A stretch of 64,000 nucleotides of DNA, taken from NCBI GenBank assembly GCA_029977205.1, contig JAPOLI010000002.1, forward strand, positions 29,093 through 93,092, written 5' to 3'. The first letter of the stretch is position 1. The number at the start of each line of letters is the position of its first letter. The notes below the pieces were generated by a model. It had not been told where the DNA came from. It did not search any database and saw only the letters and a program-made list of their open reading frames with translations. This DNA is from a bacterium. Lineage in GTDB: Bacteria > Actinomycetota > Thermoleophilia > Miltoncostaeales > Miltoncostaeaceae. The translations under genes were made by a program, and so were the position numbers. Positions 33,020-42,691 of the stretch are shown here, one piece after another.

Positions 33020-33067
33020 CGCCACGGGCGTCCACCCGGGCGCCAGCCTGTCAACAAGGAGGAAAAG

Positions 33068-33442
33068 ATGGACTGGAGCTTCGGAGATGTCCTCTGGACG
33101 ACCTTCGTGATCTTCGTCTGGGCGATGTTCCTGGTCATCCTGATCAACGTCCTGATCGACCTGTTTCGCAGCAGGGACCTCAGCGGCGGGATGAAGGCCC
33201 TGTGGGTGCTCGTGCTCGTCGTCCTGCCGCTCCTCGGTGTTCTGATCTACCTCATCGCTCGCGGCGGGGGCATACAGGACCGCGCCGTGGCGGCCCAGCA
33301 ACGCGATGTCGCGGAGCTGAAGAAGATGGTGGGCGGCGGGGACACGCCGGCTGACCAGATCACCCAGGCCAAGGCCCTGCTCGACTCGGGCGCGATCGAT
33401 CAGGCCGAGTACGAGGCGCTCAAGGCAAAGGCCCTCGCCTAG
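33068..33442 (+). CDS. Membrane protein with PLDc_N-like helices and SHOCT domain
   Basis: 124 residues. Two membrane helices (residues about 8-33 and 45-64) form a phospholipase-D-nuclease-N-terminal-like module; the C-terminal ITQAKALLDSGAIDQAEYEA is a SHOCT motif. Strong ribosome site AAGGAGG 7 bases before the ATG. Widespread in actinobacteria, role unclear. Its stop and that of the next gene share CTAG. Confidence 0.85.
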   Translation: MDWSFGDVLWTTFVIFVWAMFLVILINVLIDLFRSRDLSGGMKALWVLVLVVLPLLGVLIYLIARGGGIQDRAVAAQQRDVAELKKMVGGGDTPADQITQAKALLDSGAIDQAEYEALKAKALA

Positions 33443-34305
33443 TCGGCATAGCGCTCGTCGAGGCGACGGTGCTCCGGGAGCCCGACCGCATCCGTGATCT
33501 CCGCGAAGGTCATCAGCATGGATGCATCGGGGCCCGAGCCCGTCGCCGCGAGCGCCTCGTACGTCGCGCGCAGGGCGTGCCCGGCGGCGAGGATGCCGCT
33601 GATGCCCCAGAGCACCAGCCGGAAGCCCATGTCACCGAGCTCTGGCGTGGAGACCACCGGCGTACGCCCGCCCTCCACCATGTTGGCGACCGGATGACAG
33701 CCGGCGAGGTCGTGCCCGATGCGCGCGAGTTCATCCCGATCGAGGGGTGCTTCCACGAAGATGGCATCGGCACCGAGCTCCGCCGCGGCGCGGCCGCGCG
33801 CGATCGCCTCGTCCAAGCCCTCGAGACCGCGTGCATCGGTACGCGCCACGAGGAAGAGGTCGATGCCCTCGTCGCGGAGGTCGACGACCGCGCGGATCTT
33901 CGCGAGCCACTCCTCGCGCGCGACGATCGCCTTTCCGTCCATGTGCCCGCAGCGCTTCGGCCACTGCTGGTCCTCGATGATGATCCCTGCGGCACCGGCG
34001 CCGTGCAGCAGGCGCGCTGTGCGGGCCGCGGACAGGGCGTTGCCGTACCCCGTATCGGCATCCACGATCACTGGCGCGCCGGGCACCGCCGCGATCAGGT
34101 CACGCGCTGCATCGGTGATCTCGGTCTGGGTGAGGTAGCCGAAGTCCGGCAGGCCGAGCCGCGACGCGGCCACTGAGTAGCCGGATACCACCAGGGCCTC
34201 GAATCCGGCCTGCACCGCGATCCGAGATGACAGCCCGTCGTACACGCCCGGCAGCACCAGCGGCTCCGGGCCATCGGCGAGTGCCCGCAGGCGCCCTGCG
34301 CTCAT
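33439..34305 (-). CDS. Isocitrate lyase / PEP mutase superfamily protein
   Basis: 288 residues. TIM-barrel lyase: GVYDGLSSRIAVQAGFEALV, VIVDADTGYGNALSAARTAR, the catalytic-loop motif EDQQWPKRCGHMDGK and DAIFVEAPLDRDELARI. The KRCGH form resembles 2-methylisocitrate lyase and carboxyphosphonate phosphorylmutase more than isocitrate lyase. No propionate-cycle gene is near, so the substrate is open. The ATG at 34305 has GAGGAGAGG upstream and overlaps the previous stop (ATGA). Confidence 0.85.
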   Translation of the reverse strand: MSAGRLRALADGPEPLVLPGVYDGLSSRIAVQAGFEALVVSGYSVAASRLGLPDFGYLTQTEITDAARDLIAAVPGAPVIVDADTGYGNALSAARTARLLHGAGAAGIIIEDQQWPKRCGHMDGKAIVAREEWLAKIRAVVDLRDEGIDLFLVARTDARGLEGLDEAIARGRAAAELGADAIFVEAPLDRDELARIGHDLAGCHPVANMVEGGRTPVVSTPELGDMGFRLVLWGISGILAAGHALRATYEALAATGSGPDASMLMTFAEITDAVGLPEHRRLDERYAD

Positions 34306-34748
34306 GTCGCCTCTCCTCTGTCGTCGGTGCCCCGCAGGTACCACAGGACCGCGGCGAGGCACCCCACGTAGCCCAGCGTGAGGGCGAGCCCATTCGTGAA
34401 CCAGAGGAGGGGATTGGGGAGGACGTACGCCGAGAGGAGCGCCAGCAGGAAGACGACCGCGAGGGGGAGCACGTGCACCATCTGCCAGCTCTTCAGCGGG
34501 ATCGGCTCCGGGCGCACGCGCAGGCGCAGGCCCGTGGTGATGACCACCATCACGAGATAGCCCGCGAACGCGCCCCCGAGGAACAGCAGGATCTCCCAGG
34601 GACCGGGGTTATCACCCTTGAAGTGCGCGGCGAGGCCGACCGCGGTGAACGTGGCGAGGGTGAACCCGTACGGCAGGGACATCTGCGCGAGCAGCGCGCG
34701 CAGACCCGCCGCATATCCACGGTCGGGGGGTCCGGGGCCGGTGCTCAC
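34302..34748 (-). CDS. Small integral membrane protein
   Basis: 148 residues with four hydrophobic helices at about 22-42, 52-72, 90-108 and 115-137; loops include RLRVRPEPIPLKSWQMVHV. No recognised family. Overlaps genes on both sides by four bases, so it sits in an operon with the LytR_C protein and the lyase-like enzyme. Confidence 0.6.
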   Translation of the reverse strand: MSTGPGPPDRGYAAGLRALLAQMSLPYGFTLATFTAVGLAAHFKGDNPGPWEILLFLGGAFAGYLVMVVITTGLRLRVRPEPIPLKSWQMVHVLPLAVVFLLALLSAYVLPNPLLWFTNGLALTLGYVGCLAAVLWYLRGTDDRGEAT

Positions 34749-35476
34749 GGCCCGGATGCGGTGTCCTTGCCGACCACGACCACCACGTCGGCGTCACCGA
34801 TCACATCACGGGCAACGCCGTCGATGGGTGGCGCGCTCGTGATGCCGAGGTCCTTGGCCACGTTCTGGGCCACCGCCTGGCTGCCAGGGCGCCACATCAC
34901 GACCGACGTCGCAAGGGCCTGGTCGTTCGCGTCTCCCACCTCGCCGACGCGGTACCCGGCGGTCTCCACCTTCGGGGCCATGCGGTCGGCAGCGGCCCCG
35001 GCAACCCCGCTCGCGTTGAGCACGGCGACCGTGTACGCGGCGCGGTCCTGGATGGCCGGCGGGTCCTCGGGAACGACGGCATCGGGGTCAGCGCCCAGCG
35101 GGCCCGTCCCGTTGGGCGTGACCTGGGCGGTATCCGCCGTTCCGGACGACCCGTCGCCACGGATGAGGAACCACCATCCGGCCGCGCCACCGATCACGAT
35201 CACGGCGAGGACGACGGCGATGATGCCCGCGGTGCCCCCATTGCCGGCGCTGCTGGGCGCCGGGAGGTCGCCCTGGGAGATCCCGCCGCGCCCGGCCAGC
35301 GCCTGCATGCGGTCACTGGCCACCGGGGCCGACGCACCCAGGCCGCCCTTGGCCCGCGCCTCCAGTCCGCTGATCGTCGACTGACGCCGCCACGCGACCA
35401 GGAGCAGTCCGAGCGCACCGAAGAGCGACACGAACATCACGACGGTCGCGGAGATCATTATCCAGTCGGATGACAC
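34745..35476 (-). CDS. Membrane-anchored LytR_C domain protein
   Basis: 243 residues. A first hydrophobic helix at residues 5-27, a low-complexity stretch, and a second helix near residue 100 (AGIIAVVLAVIVIGGAAGWW) precede an extracytoplasmic LytR/CpsA C-terminal-like domain (AYTVAVLNASGVAGAAADRM, AGYRVGEVGDAND). The phosphotransferase domain of true LytR proteins is absent. Likely wall-associated. GTG start at 35476 after AAAGGTG. Confidence 0.78.
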   Translation of the reverse strand: MSSDWIMISATVVMFVSLFGALGLLLVAWRRQSTISGLEARAKGGLGASAPVASDRMQALAGRGGISQGDLPAPSSAGNGGTAGIIAVVLAVIVIGGAAGWWFLIRGDGSSGTADTAQVTPNGTGPLGADPDAVVPEDPPAIQDRAAYTVAVLNASGVAGAAADRMAPKVETAGYRVGEVGDANDQALATSVVMWRPGSQAVAQNVAKDLGITSAPPIDGVARDVIGDADVVVVVGKDTASGP

Positions 35477-35751
35477 GCGGCACCTTTCCCCGGCGATTGC
35501 GGCCCGTGGCCACCGGTGACGACCCAGGCCGTCACGGTGGATCCTGCCGCATCGCGCGGCGTCAGCGCCGTGCGCGCGGAGCCACGGGGGCGACAGCGAC
35601 ATCCGTCGACGCCACCCGGACGACACCCCGGCGCGCGGCCGGGGCCCGTTCGGCTGTCGGCACGCCCCCGGCAGCGGAGTTGGCGCGTTGCGTCAGACGG
35701 GCTCACGGCCGCCGATCCTAGCCACCCGCCCCGGCGGCCACGGAGCGTGGG

Positions 35752-35757
35752 TAGGCT
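35752..35757 (+). promoter_or_regulatory. Candidate leaderless -10 box for the 166-residue protein
   Basis: TAGGCT, 7 bases before the ATG at 35765. It ends the longest non-coding stretch in the window (35477-35764), in which nothing else was recognised. Confidence 0.4.
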
Positions 35758-35764
35758 TGGCGAC

Positions 35765-36265
35765 ATGCATGAATGGACCGGACTTTCACGGGGGCGCGCG
35801 CTCGCCGTCACCACCGCTCGCGACCCCCGCGAGTTCCCCGTTGGGCTCTTCCACAGGGACCCCGTGCCGCCGCCGAGCGTCGGACCGGGGGCGTTCATGT
35901 GGTTCGCCGACGACGCCGAGGCCGCGGACTTCATGGTGGAGGTCGTGCCACGGCTGCTGCTCGATCCCGATAGCTGGCCGGACTTCGACGACCTCGTGGC
36001 CTCGACGCGCGAGGTGGTCCAGGCCGTGCCCGGAGGCGCCGTCGCCCCCCTCGATGCGCTGCGCCAGCTCGGCCCGGTGTGGGCATCGCGCGCGCACTTC
36101 GTGTGGTGGGGCACCTTCGCCGAGTTCCCGACCGGATCCACCGACTTCGGGCGCCTCGTTCTGCTCCAGTACCTCGAGTACATCGACGCCCCGGATGACG
36201 AGCGCGACCTCGTGGACGATGAGCTCGACGCGTTCGTGCGGTTCCTGCGCACCTACCCCGAGTAG
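35765..36265 (+). CDS. Conserved-looking cytosolic protein of unknown function
   Basis: 166 residues, acidic, without signal or membrane helices. Aromatic-rich: GAFMWFADDAEAADFMVEVV, RAHFVWWGTFAEFPTG, VLLQYLEYIDAPDDE. No family recognised. The 3' end overlaps the trpA 3' end by 13 bases on the opposite strand. Confidence 0.6.
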   Translation: MHEWTGLSRGRALAVTTARDPREFPVGLFHRDPVPPPSVGPGAFMWFADDAEAADFMVEVVPRLLLDPDSWPDFDDLVASTREVVQAVPGGAVAPLDALRQLGPVWASRAHFVWWGTFAEFPTGSTDFGRLVLLQYLEYIDAPDDERDLVDDELDAFVRFLRTYPE

Positions 36266-37056
36266 GGCCGCAGCGCTGCCGCCACGCCGGCGCCGAACGC
36301 GTCCACCGCGTCGTCGGCCGCGCCGGGGTCGGGGGCATTCCCGATGCGCCGGATGATCTCGCTCGCGATCACCACGCCATCCGCCAGCCCGCCGATCTCG
36401 GCTGCCTGATCAGGCGTGCGCACGCCGAACCCGACCACCACCGGTACCGGGATGTGCCGGCGCGCCCGGTCCACGAGCGCGCGCAGGCGGTCATCCATGG
36501 TCATCTCGCCGCCCGTCACCCCGGTGACGGCCACGAGGTAGACGAAGCCCTCGGCGCTCGTGCCGATCTCCGCCATGCGCGCATCATCGGTGGTGGGCGC
36601 CGCGAGCGCGATCAGCGCGACGCCGACGGCGCGAGCCGCCTCGCGCACCTCGGCGGCCTCGTCCACGGGGAGGTCCGGGATGATGATCCCGGCGACGCCC
36701 TTCGCGGCCGCGGCCGCGAGGAAATCCCGCGCGCCCTGGGCGATCACGGTGTTGAAGTAGGTCATCACCACCACCGGCGGTCCGTCGCGGAGATCACCGG
36801 CGATGTCGAGAACATCCACGGGCCGGGTTCCGCCATCGAGTGCCGCCTGCCCGGCGGCCTGGATCGTGGGGCCGTCGGCCAGTGGATCGGAGAAGGGGAT
36901 TCCAAGTTCGATGATGTCGGCATGGGCCGCGAGGATCTGCGCATGGCGGCGGCTGGCCTCCATGTCCGGGTAGCCACCCATGACATAGGGCACGAACAGC
37001 GGGCGCCCGGCATCGCGGAACACGCGCTCGAGGCGCGCGGCGCCGGATTCAGGCAC
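36253..37056 (-). CDS. trpA: Tryptophan synthase alpha subunit
   Basis: 267 residues. Releases indole from indole-3-glycerol phosphate. Catalytic Glu in [17 protein letters not shown], Asp in [12 protein letters not shown], and the phosphate-binding [13 protein letters not shown]. The GTG at 37056 overlaps the trpB stop by 8 bases and gives the normal length; a longer frame to 37164 is inside trpB. Confidence 0.96.
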   Translation of the reverse strand: MPESGAARLERVFRDAGRPLFVPYVMGGYPDMEASRRHAQILAAHADIIELGIPFSDPLADGPTIQAAGQAALDGGTRPVDVLDIAGDLRDGPPVVVMTYFNTVIAQGARDFLAAAAAKGVAGIIIPDLPVDEAAEVREAARAVGVALIALAAPTTDDARMAEIGTSAEGFVYLVAVTGVTGGEMTMDDRLRALVDRARRHIPVPVVVGFGVRTPDQAAEIGGLADGVVIASEIIRRIGNAPDPGAADDAVDAFGAGVAAALRPYSG

Positions 37057-38236
37057 TTGCGTCGATCCCCAGCGCTGCGCCCGCCTGATCGACGTCCTTG
37101 TCACCGCGCCCCGACAGGCACACCAGCACCGGCCCGCCGTCCCGCAGCGCTGCGGCGCCGTCACGGACGTGGGCGAGGGCGTGGGCGGTCTCGAGCGCCG
37201 GGATGAGGCCCTCGAGCCGCGAGCACTCGAGGAAGGCGGAGAGCGCTGCCTCGTCAGTCGCGTTCACGTAGGTGACCCGGCCGATGTCGCGCAGGTGCGA
37301 GTGCTCGGGTCCGACGCCCGGGTAGTCGAGGCCTGCCGATACCGAGTGCGCCTCGGCCACCTGGCCGTCGGGGTCCTGGAGCAGGTACGAGTACGAGCCG
37401 TGCAGCACGCCCGGGCGCCCGAGGGCCAGCGAGGCACCGTGGCGTCCCGAGGGGCCCTCTCCCCCCGCCTCGACGCCCACCAGGGCGACGTCGGCGTCGT
37501 CGAGGAAGCCGCGGAAGATGCCGATGGCGTTCGATCCGCCCCCGACGCACGCCACCACGCTGCCTGGAAGCCGTCCCGTTTCCTCGAGCATCTGCGCGCG
37601 GGACTCGATGCCGATCACCGACTGGAAGTCGGCGACGATCTCCGGGTACGGCGCCGGTCCCACGGCCGAGCCGATGATGTAGTGGGTGGTGTCCACGTTG
37701 GTCACCCAGTCGCGGATGGCCTCGCTCGTGGCGTCCTTGAGCGTGCCGCTGCCGGAGTCCACCGGGTGCACCTCCGCGCCCAGCATCCGCATGCGGATCA
37801 CGTTGAGGCGCTGGCGCTGCATGTCGGTGCGGCCCATGTACACGCGGCACCCGAGGCCCATCAGGGCCGACGCCGTTGCGGTGGCGACGCCGTGCTGGCC
37901 CGCACCGGTCTCGGCGATGATGCGCTCCTTGCCCATGCGGCGGGCGAGCAGCACCTGGCCGAGGGCGTTGTTGATCTTGTGGGCGCCCGTGTGGCAGAGG
38001 TCCTCGCGCTTGAACCACAGGCCGCTGCCGATGCCCCAGGCGTCCTCGAGGCGACGGGCGCGGTACAGGGGCGTGGGCCGGCCCACGTAGTGCCCGAGCA
38101 GCACGCCGAGCTCGCTCAGGAAGTCGGGGTCGTCCCGGTAGCGCTCGTACGCCTCCGTGAGCTCATCAAGGGCGCCAATCACCGTCTCGGGCACGTAGCG
38201 GCCGCCGTAGGGGCCGAACCTCATGTTCACGCTCAT
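37049..38236 (-). CDS. trpB: Tryptophan synthase beta subunit
   Basis: 395 residues, PLP-dependent condensation of indole and serine. PLP lysine in [19 protein letters not shown], phosphate loop [13 protein letters not shown], and [17 protein letters not shown] at 38236 overlaps the trpF stop and has GGAGGAGG 4 bases upstream; the frame runs on to 38449 inside trpF without family similarity. Confidence 0.97.
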   Translation of the reverse strand: MSVNMRFGPYGGRYVPETVIGALDELTEAYERYRDDPDFLSELGVLLGHYVGRPTPLYRARRLEDAWGIGSGLWFKREDLCHTGAHKINNALGQVLLARRMGKERIIAETGAGQHGVATATASALMGLGCRVYMGRTDMQRQRLNVIRMRMLGAEVHPVDSGSGTLKDATSEAIRDWVTNVDTTHYIIGSAVGPAPYPEIVADFQSVIGIESRAQMLEETGRLPGSVVACVGGGSNAIGIFRGFLDDADVALVGVEAGGEGPSGRHGASLALGRPGVLHGSYSYLLQDPDGQVAEAHSVSAGLDYPGVGPEHSHLRDIGRVTYVNATDEAALSAFLECSRLEGLIPALETAHALAHVRDGAAALRDGGPVLVCLSGRGDKDVDQAGAALGIDASA

Positions 38237-38877
38237 GCCGCCTCCTCCATGGCCGCTTCCCGCGCCGCCTCGGCGAATGCGCGGACGCGCTCTGCATCCT
38301 TGCGTCCCACGACGTCTCCCTCCACCCCGCTGGATACGTCGAGGACGAATGGCCGCAGGCGACGCACCGCGTCGCCCACCACCTCGGGCGTGAGCCCGCC
38401 CGCCAGCACGAACCGTCGCTGCGGGCGCCGGCGCTCGAGAAGGGTCCAATCCGCCCGTACCCCGGTGCCGCCGTGCGCCCCCGGCACGACCGCGTCGAAC
38501 AGAACCAGGTCGCAGTCAAGCGCCTCCGCCGCCTCGATCGCGGCGGCGTCCTCGAGAGGCACTGCCATGGTGATCGGCACGCAGGCCGCGGCCGCGACGG
38601 CCGGGAGGTCCGTGGAGCCATGGAGCTGCACGCGCGTGAGCCCGCAGTCCTCGACGGCCCGGGCGACGACGTCCGGCGCGCCGTCCACGAACACGCCCAC
38701 GCGCTCGACGCCGTCCGGTACCGCGGACATCACGGCGGCGGCGGCCTCCGGGCCGAGCGCGCGCGGGCCATGCGGCGTCATCACGGCGCCAATCGCCCAT
38801 GCCCCCGCGCGGACGCACGTCTCCACGTCCGCCGGGTGGGTGACCCCGCAGTACTTGATGCGCTGATCCGGCAACAC
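38233..38877 (-). CDS. trpF: Phosphoribosylanthranilate isomerase
   Basis: 214 residues. Amadori rearrangement in tryptophan synthesis. Catalytic Cys in [14 protein letters not shown], catalytic Asp in [15 protein letters not shown], then [16 protein letters not shown] and [14 protein letters not shown] phosphate-binding [19 protein letters not shown] at 38877 begins the trpFBA operon; TACTCT sits 7 bases before it. Other trp genes are not in the window. Confidence 0.94.
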   Translation of the reverse strand: MLPDQRIKYCGVTHPADVETCVRAGAWAIGAVMTPHGPRALGPEAAAAVMSAVPDGVERVGVFVDGAPDVVARAVEDCGLTRVQLHGSTDLPAVAAAACVPITMAVPLEDAAAIEAAEALDCDLVLFDAVVPGAHGGTGVRADWTLLERRRPQRRFVLAGGLTPEVVGDAVRRLRPFVLDVSSGVEGDVVGRKDAERVRAFAEAAREAAMEEAA

Positions 38878-38884
38878 ATGCTGC

Positions 38885-38890
38885 AGAGTA
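38885..38890 (-). promoter_or_regulatory. Candidate leaderless -10 box for trpFBA
   Basis: TACTCT, 7 bases before the GTG at 38877. A leaderless start leaves no room for a trp attenuator, so any control must be at initiation. Confidence 0.5.
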
Positions 38891-38914
38891 GTCGGCCGGG
38901 GTTCCGTGCCGCGA

Positions 38915-38920
38915 TACACT
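38915..38920 (+). promoter_or_regulatory. Candidate -10 box for corA
   Basis: TACACT 50 bases before the ATG at 38971, divergent from the trp promoter; the short leader carries the GAGGAG site. Confidence 0.4.
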
Positions 38921-38970
38921 CCACCGCATGCCGGGCGTTTCGTGCACCACAGCGACGAGGAGACTCGACG

Positions 38971-39972
38971 ATGGCGAGCCTTCCCAACATCCGTCGCCAC
39001 GCACGGCGGACATCGCCGTCCGCCCTGATCGCCCCTGAGCGCGATCGGCCGGACGTCCAGCGCCTTGAGGCCCACGGCCTCACCTGGCTGAACATCGGCG
39101 AGCCCACCGAGGCCGAGACGGCCTGGCTCGCCGAGCACCACGACTTCCACCCGCTCGACCTCGAGGACGTGCTCTCGCGCAGGCGGCAGCGGTCGAAGAT
39201 CGACGAGTACGACGACTACGTGTTCCTGGTGCTGCACTTCCCGCGGTTCGACAAGCGCACAGGACGCCTGCAGGCCACCGAGGTCAACGTCTTCATCGGT
39301 CCCGGGCTACTCATCACCATCCCGAAGGAGCCGCTCAAGCCGATCTCGGCGCTCTGGTCGCGCTGCGAGCAGCGGGAGGATGCGCGCTTCGACTTCATGT
39401 CGAAGGGGTCCGGCTTCCTGCTGTACGAGATCGTCGACCAGATGTTCGACTACTGCTTCCCGATCCTCGACAAGATCGGCTTCAAGCTCGACACCCTTGA
39501 GGACGCGATCTTCGAGGGCCAGAGCAACGAACTCGTGCGCGACATCTCGAATGTCAAGCAGGAGATCATCAACTACCGCAAGATCATCAAGCCGCAGCGC
39601 CCGACGCTGCGCATGCTGGAGCGCGCCGTGCAGCGGTACGCGCCGGACGACCTCGAGATCTACTTCGACGACATCGTCGACAAGAACGAGCGCATCTGGG
39701 ACTCCCTCGAGAACTACAAGGAGGTGGCCGACGCGCTCGAGGCCACCAACGAGTCGGTCATCACGCACCGCCTCAACGCCATGCTCGCCCTGCTCACCAT
39801 CATCTCCGCCGTGATCCTGCCGCTGACGCTGATCACCGGCTTCTACGGCATGAATATCGACGGGCTTCCGTTCGCGCGACACGGCCTCGCGTCATTCATC
39901 GCGCTCCTCGTGGTGATGGTCGTGCTCGCGGGCGGCGTTCTCTGGTACTTCCGCAGGCGCAAGTGGCTGTAG
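38971..39972 (+). CDS. corA: CorA family magnesium/divalent cation channel
   Basis: 333 residues. A long acidic cytosolic domain (ENDLE-rich helices such as SLENYKEVADALEATNESVI) is followed by two C-terminal membrane helices with the YGMN selectivity motif in ITGFYGMNIDGLP between them and a basic tail RRRKWL. Start at ATG 38971 with GAGGAG about 9 bases upstream. Confidence 0.94.
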   Translation: MASLPNIRRHARRTSPSALIAPERDRPDVQRLEAHGLTWLNIGEPTEAETAWLAEHHDFHPLDLEDVLSRRRQRSKIDEYDDYVFLVLHFPRFDKRTGRLQATEVNVFIGPGLLITIPKEPLKPISALWSRCEQREDARFDFMSKGSGFLLYEIVDQMFDYCFPILDKIGFKLDTLEDAIFEGQSNELVRDISNVKQEIINYRKIIKPQRPTLRMLERAVQRYAPDDLEIYFDDIVDKNERIWDSLENYKEVADALEATNESVITHRLNAMLALLTIISAVILPLTLITGFYGMNIDGLPFARHGLASFIALLVVMVVLAGGVLWYFRRRKWL

Positions 39973-40481
39973 GCGGCGCGCCCGGGCGGCAGATCATCTG
40001 GGCACCGTGGAGAATGGCGTACGTGTCCGCGGAGAACGATCACGAGTACGACGGGCCCGGGTGCGTCTTCTGCGACCTGCCCGCGCTGGGGGATGACCCG
40101 CAGGCGCTCATCCTGGCGCGCGGAGCGCACTGCTTCGTGGTGCTCAACGCGTATCCGTACGCGTCCGGCCACCTGATGGTCGTCCCCTACGCGCACCTCG
40201 ACCGGCTCACCGCCCTTCCGCCGGACGCCGTGGTTGAGATGATGGACCTCGCCCGCACCGCCCAGGAGGTGCTGCAAGGGGCCCTGGGGCCACACGGCTT
40301 CAACCTCGGCATGAACCAGGGGGCGGCGGCGGGCGCGGGGATCGAGGCGCACCTGCACCTGCACCTCGTCCCGCGATGGTCCGGCGATACCAACTTCATG
40401 CCTGTGACGGGAGATGTGCGCGTGATGCCCCAGAGCCTCGATGAGACCTTTGCCCTGCTCAAGCCGGGGTTCGACGGGTGA
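39963..40481 (+). CDS. HIT family nucleotide hydrolase/phosphorylase
   Basis: 172 residues. Histidine triad GIEAHLHLHLVPRWSGD, plus CVFCDLPA typical of the longer actinobacterial HIT proteins related to Ap4A phosphorylase, and GFNLGMNQGAAAGAG. GTG at 39963 overlaps the corA end by 10 bases; an internal ATG at 40014 would remove IIWAPWR, which is conserved in the group, so the longer form is preferred. Confidence 0.9.
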   Translation: MAVGGAPGRQIIWAPWRMAYVSAENDHEYDGPGCVFCDLPALGDDPQALILARGAHCFVVLNAYPYASGHLMVVPYAHLDRLTALPPDAVVEMMDLARTAQEVLQGALGPHGFNLGMNQGAAAGAGIEAHLHLHLVPRWSGDTNFMPVTGDVRVMPQSLDETFALLKPGFDG

Positions 40482-41830
40482 CGCTGCTGCCCGAGGTCTT
40501 CAAGGCCTACGACATCCGCGGGCTCTACGGAGACGAGATCGACGAGGAGGGCGCCGAGCGGGTGGGGCGTGCCTTCGTGGCCGTCACCGGTGCGAGCCGC
40601 GTCGCCGTGGGCCATGACGTGCGGCTGTCGTCGCCCGGGATCAGTGCTGCCTTCATCCGCGGCGCCCTCTCGGCGGGAGCCCATGTGACCGCACTCGGGC
40701 TGGCCGCGACGGAGATGGTCTACTTCGCCGTCGACGAGGGGGGCTACGACGCCGGCGCGGTGATCACGGCCAGCCATAACCCGCCCGCATACACCGGGGC
40801 GAAGATGGTCACGGCTGGGGCCCTGCCGCTCTCGGGGGACACGGGAATCGCGGAGATCGGTCGCCTCGCGCTGGCGGACGAGCCCGCGCCCGCGGCGACG
40901 TCGGGTGGTGAGTCGGTGGACGACGGCCTCCTCGGGCGCTTCGTCGATCGGTGCATGGGCTTCGTCGACCCCACGGCCATCACGGGCCTGAAGGTGGTCC
41001 TCGACGCGGCGAACGGAATGGCCGGGGTGTACCTGCCCCCGGTGCTCGAGCGGATCTCGATTGACGCCGTGCCCTGCTTCCTCGAGCCCGACGGACGCTT
41101 CCCCCACCACGAGCCGAACCCGCTGCTCGAGGAGAACCGCGCGTTCATCGAGGGCGCCGTGGTCGAGAACGGCGCCGACCTCGGCATCGCCTGGGACGGC
41201 GACGCGGACCGGTGCTTCTTCATTGACGAGAAGGGCGGCTTCGTCGCCGGTGACTTCCTGACCGCGCTGCTCGCCCGGCACATCCTCGGCCAGGTGGGCC
41301 CGTCCACGGTCGTCTACGACCTCCGTGCGTCGTGGGCGGTGCGGGACGCGATCCTCGAGGCCGGCGGGACCCCGGACGAGTTCCGGGTCGGGCACGCCTT
41401 CATCAAGCGACGGATGCGGGAGGTCGACGCCGTGTTCGCCGGCGAGGTGAGCGGTCACTACTACTTCCGCGACTTCTCCTACGCCGACTCCGGTCTCATC
41501 CCGGCCCTCATGGTGATGGAGATGGTCGCGACCTCTGGTCGGCCGCTCTCCGAGATGGTGGCGACGCTGCGCGAGCAGTACCACATCTCCGGGGAGATCA
41601 ACTCCACCGTGGATGATGTCGGGGCGGCGATCGACCGGCTTCGGGCACGCTACGCGGACGGCCGGCAGGCAGAGGTCGACGGCGTGTCCGTGGCCTATGA
41701 CGACTGGCACTTCAACGTGCGGCCCTCGAACACCGAACCACTCCTACGCCTCAACCTCGAGTCACTCGTGTCCGAGGCGGACATGGAGCGCAAGCGGGAC
41801 GAGGTGCTCGCGATCATCAGGGAGGGCTGA
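40478..41830 (+). CDS. Phosphomannomutase / phosphoglucomutase
   Basis: 450 residues. Four-domain alpha-D-phosphohexomutase: start FKAYDIRGLYGDEIDEEGA, phosphoserine loop VITASHNPPAYTGAK, magnesium loop IAWDGDADRCFF, sugar-binding GEVSGHYYFRDF and phosphate-binding RPSNTEPLLRLN. Supplies hexose-1-phosphates for polysaccharide or glycolipid synthesis. GTG overlaps the HIT stop (GTGA). Confidence 0.95.
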   Translation: MTLLPEVFKAYDIRGLYGDEIDEEGAERVGRAFVAVTGASRVAVGHDVRLSSPGISAAFIRGALSAGAHVTALGLAATEMVYFAVDEGGYDAGAVITASHNPPAYTGAKMVTAGALPLSGDTGIAEIGRLALADEPAPAATSGGESVDDGLLGRFVDRCMGFVDPTAITGLKVVLDAANGMAGVYLPPVLERISIDAVPCFLEPDGRFPHHEPNPLLEENRAFIEGAVVENGADLGIAWDGDADRCFFIDEKGGFVAGDFLTALLARHILGQVGPSTVVYDLRASWAVRDAILEAGGTPDEFRVGHAFIKRRMREVDAVFAGEVSGHYYFRDFSYADSGLIPALMVMEMVATSGRPLSEMVATLREQYHISGEINSTVDDVGAAIDRLRARYADGRQAEVDGVSVAYDDWHFNVRPSNTEPLLRLNLESLVSEADMERKRDEVLAIIREG

Positions 41831-41831
41831 G

Positions 41832-42062
41832 ATGGCCGAGATCGAGATCGACGGCGAGCGCTACCGCCTCACCGTGGACCATGACCTGTGCATGGGCACG
41901 CGCGTGTGCATCGCGCGCCTGCCGGGCGTCTTCACTGTCGATGACGAGACGAACCTGTCGAGCGCCAGCGACGACGTGCTGGACCCCTCGCTGGCGGATG
42001 CCGTGCGCGAGGCGGTGGATGATTGCCCGCAGGAGGCCATCCGCCTGGAGAAGCTGGGCTGA
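41832..42062 (+). CDS. 3Fe-4S ferredoxin
   Basis: 76 residues. Single-cluster ferredoxin with C-x5-C in DHDLCMGTRVCIARLPGVF and the third ligand in DDCPQEAIRLEKLG. This form usually supplies electrons to cytochrome P450s or other oxygenases, none of which is next to it. GGAGGG lies 5 bases before the ATG. One base after the mutase stop. Confidence 0.92.
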   Translation: MAEIEIDGERYRLTVDHDLCMGTRVCIARLPGVFTVDDETNLSSASDDVLDPSLADAVREAVDDCPQEAIRLEKLG

Positions 42063-42091
42063 GCACCGCAGGTGGCGCATCGCCGGATGCG

Positions 42092-42691
42092 GTGATCCGC
42101 GCCCGGGCCATTGAGGTGCGCTACCAGCGCGGGGGCGCGCTGGCCGTCGCCGGCGTGAACATCGACCTGCGCCCCGGCGCGGGGCTGCTCATCACCGGCG
42201 ATCGCGGATCCGGCAAGTCGAGCGTGCTCCGCGCAATCCTCGGGCTCGCCGGCCCGGGCGGCGACATCACGGTGCTCGGCGCGCGCCCGGGCGACCCGCC
42301 CACCCTCCGCCGGATCGGCTGGGCACCTCAGGCATGGCCCTTCGCCTTCGGACTCAGGGCGCGCGAGGTCGTGCGCATGGTCGCCGAACTGGGGGGCCAC
42401 GGTGCTGCCGCGGGTGATCGCGCGATCGAGGAGATGGCCGTCGAGGCCCCCGGCGCGCGCGTGGAGTCGCTCGAGATGGAGGATGTGCGCCGCGTCTGCA
42501 TGGCGTGCGCGACGATCGGGGAGCCCGACCTCCTCGTGCTGGACGACCCCTGGGAGTTCCCCGAGACCACCGCAGCCATCCGCAGCGCCATGGATCGCGG
42601 TGCGGCGGTGCTGGCGGCGTCATCAGACCCCGGCGGGCTGCCCGCCCTGCTCGGGGCGAGCATCCATCTCGTGGACGGGGCGCCCGGATGA
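42092..42691 (+). CDS. ABC transporter ATP-binding protein, atypical motifs
   Basis: 199 residues from GTG 42092 (MIRARAIEVRYQRGG, the usual ABC start); a CTG at 42059 overlapping the ferredoxin stop as CTGA is an alternative. Walker A GDRGSGKSSVLRAIL is intact. The signature LSGGQ is not recognisable (VESLEMEDVRRVCMA), Walker B LLVLDDPWEF has Asp where the catalytic Glu should be, and the switch His is replaced (AVLAASSDPGG). It probably pairs with the next membrane gene, overlapping by four bases. Weak or regulated ATPase activity is expected. Confidence 0.75.
   Translation: MIRARAIEVRYQRGGALAVAGVNIDLRPGAGLLITGDRGSGKSSVLRAILGLAGPGGDITVLGARPGDPPTLRRIGWAPQAWPFAFGLRAREVVRMVAELGGHGAAAGDRAIEEMAVEAPGARVESLEMEDVRRVCMACATIGEPDLLVLDDPWEFPETTAAIRSAMDRGAAVLAASSDPGGLPALLGASIHLVDGAPG

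Noticed and set aside
35477..35764. Possible gene in the longest gap (frame from 35516 continuous with the 35765 gene)
   Set aside because: The added residues are Arg/Pro/Gly-rich without similarity; the ATG at 35765 has its own -10 box.
38885..38970. Trp attenuator or T-box in front of trpF
   Set aside because: The -10 box is 7 bases from the start codon, leaving no leader; no Trp-codon-rich peptide or T-box sequence was seen.
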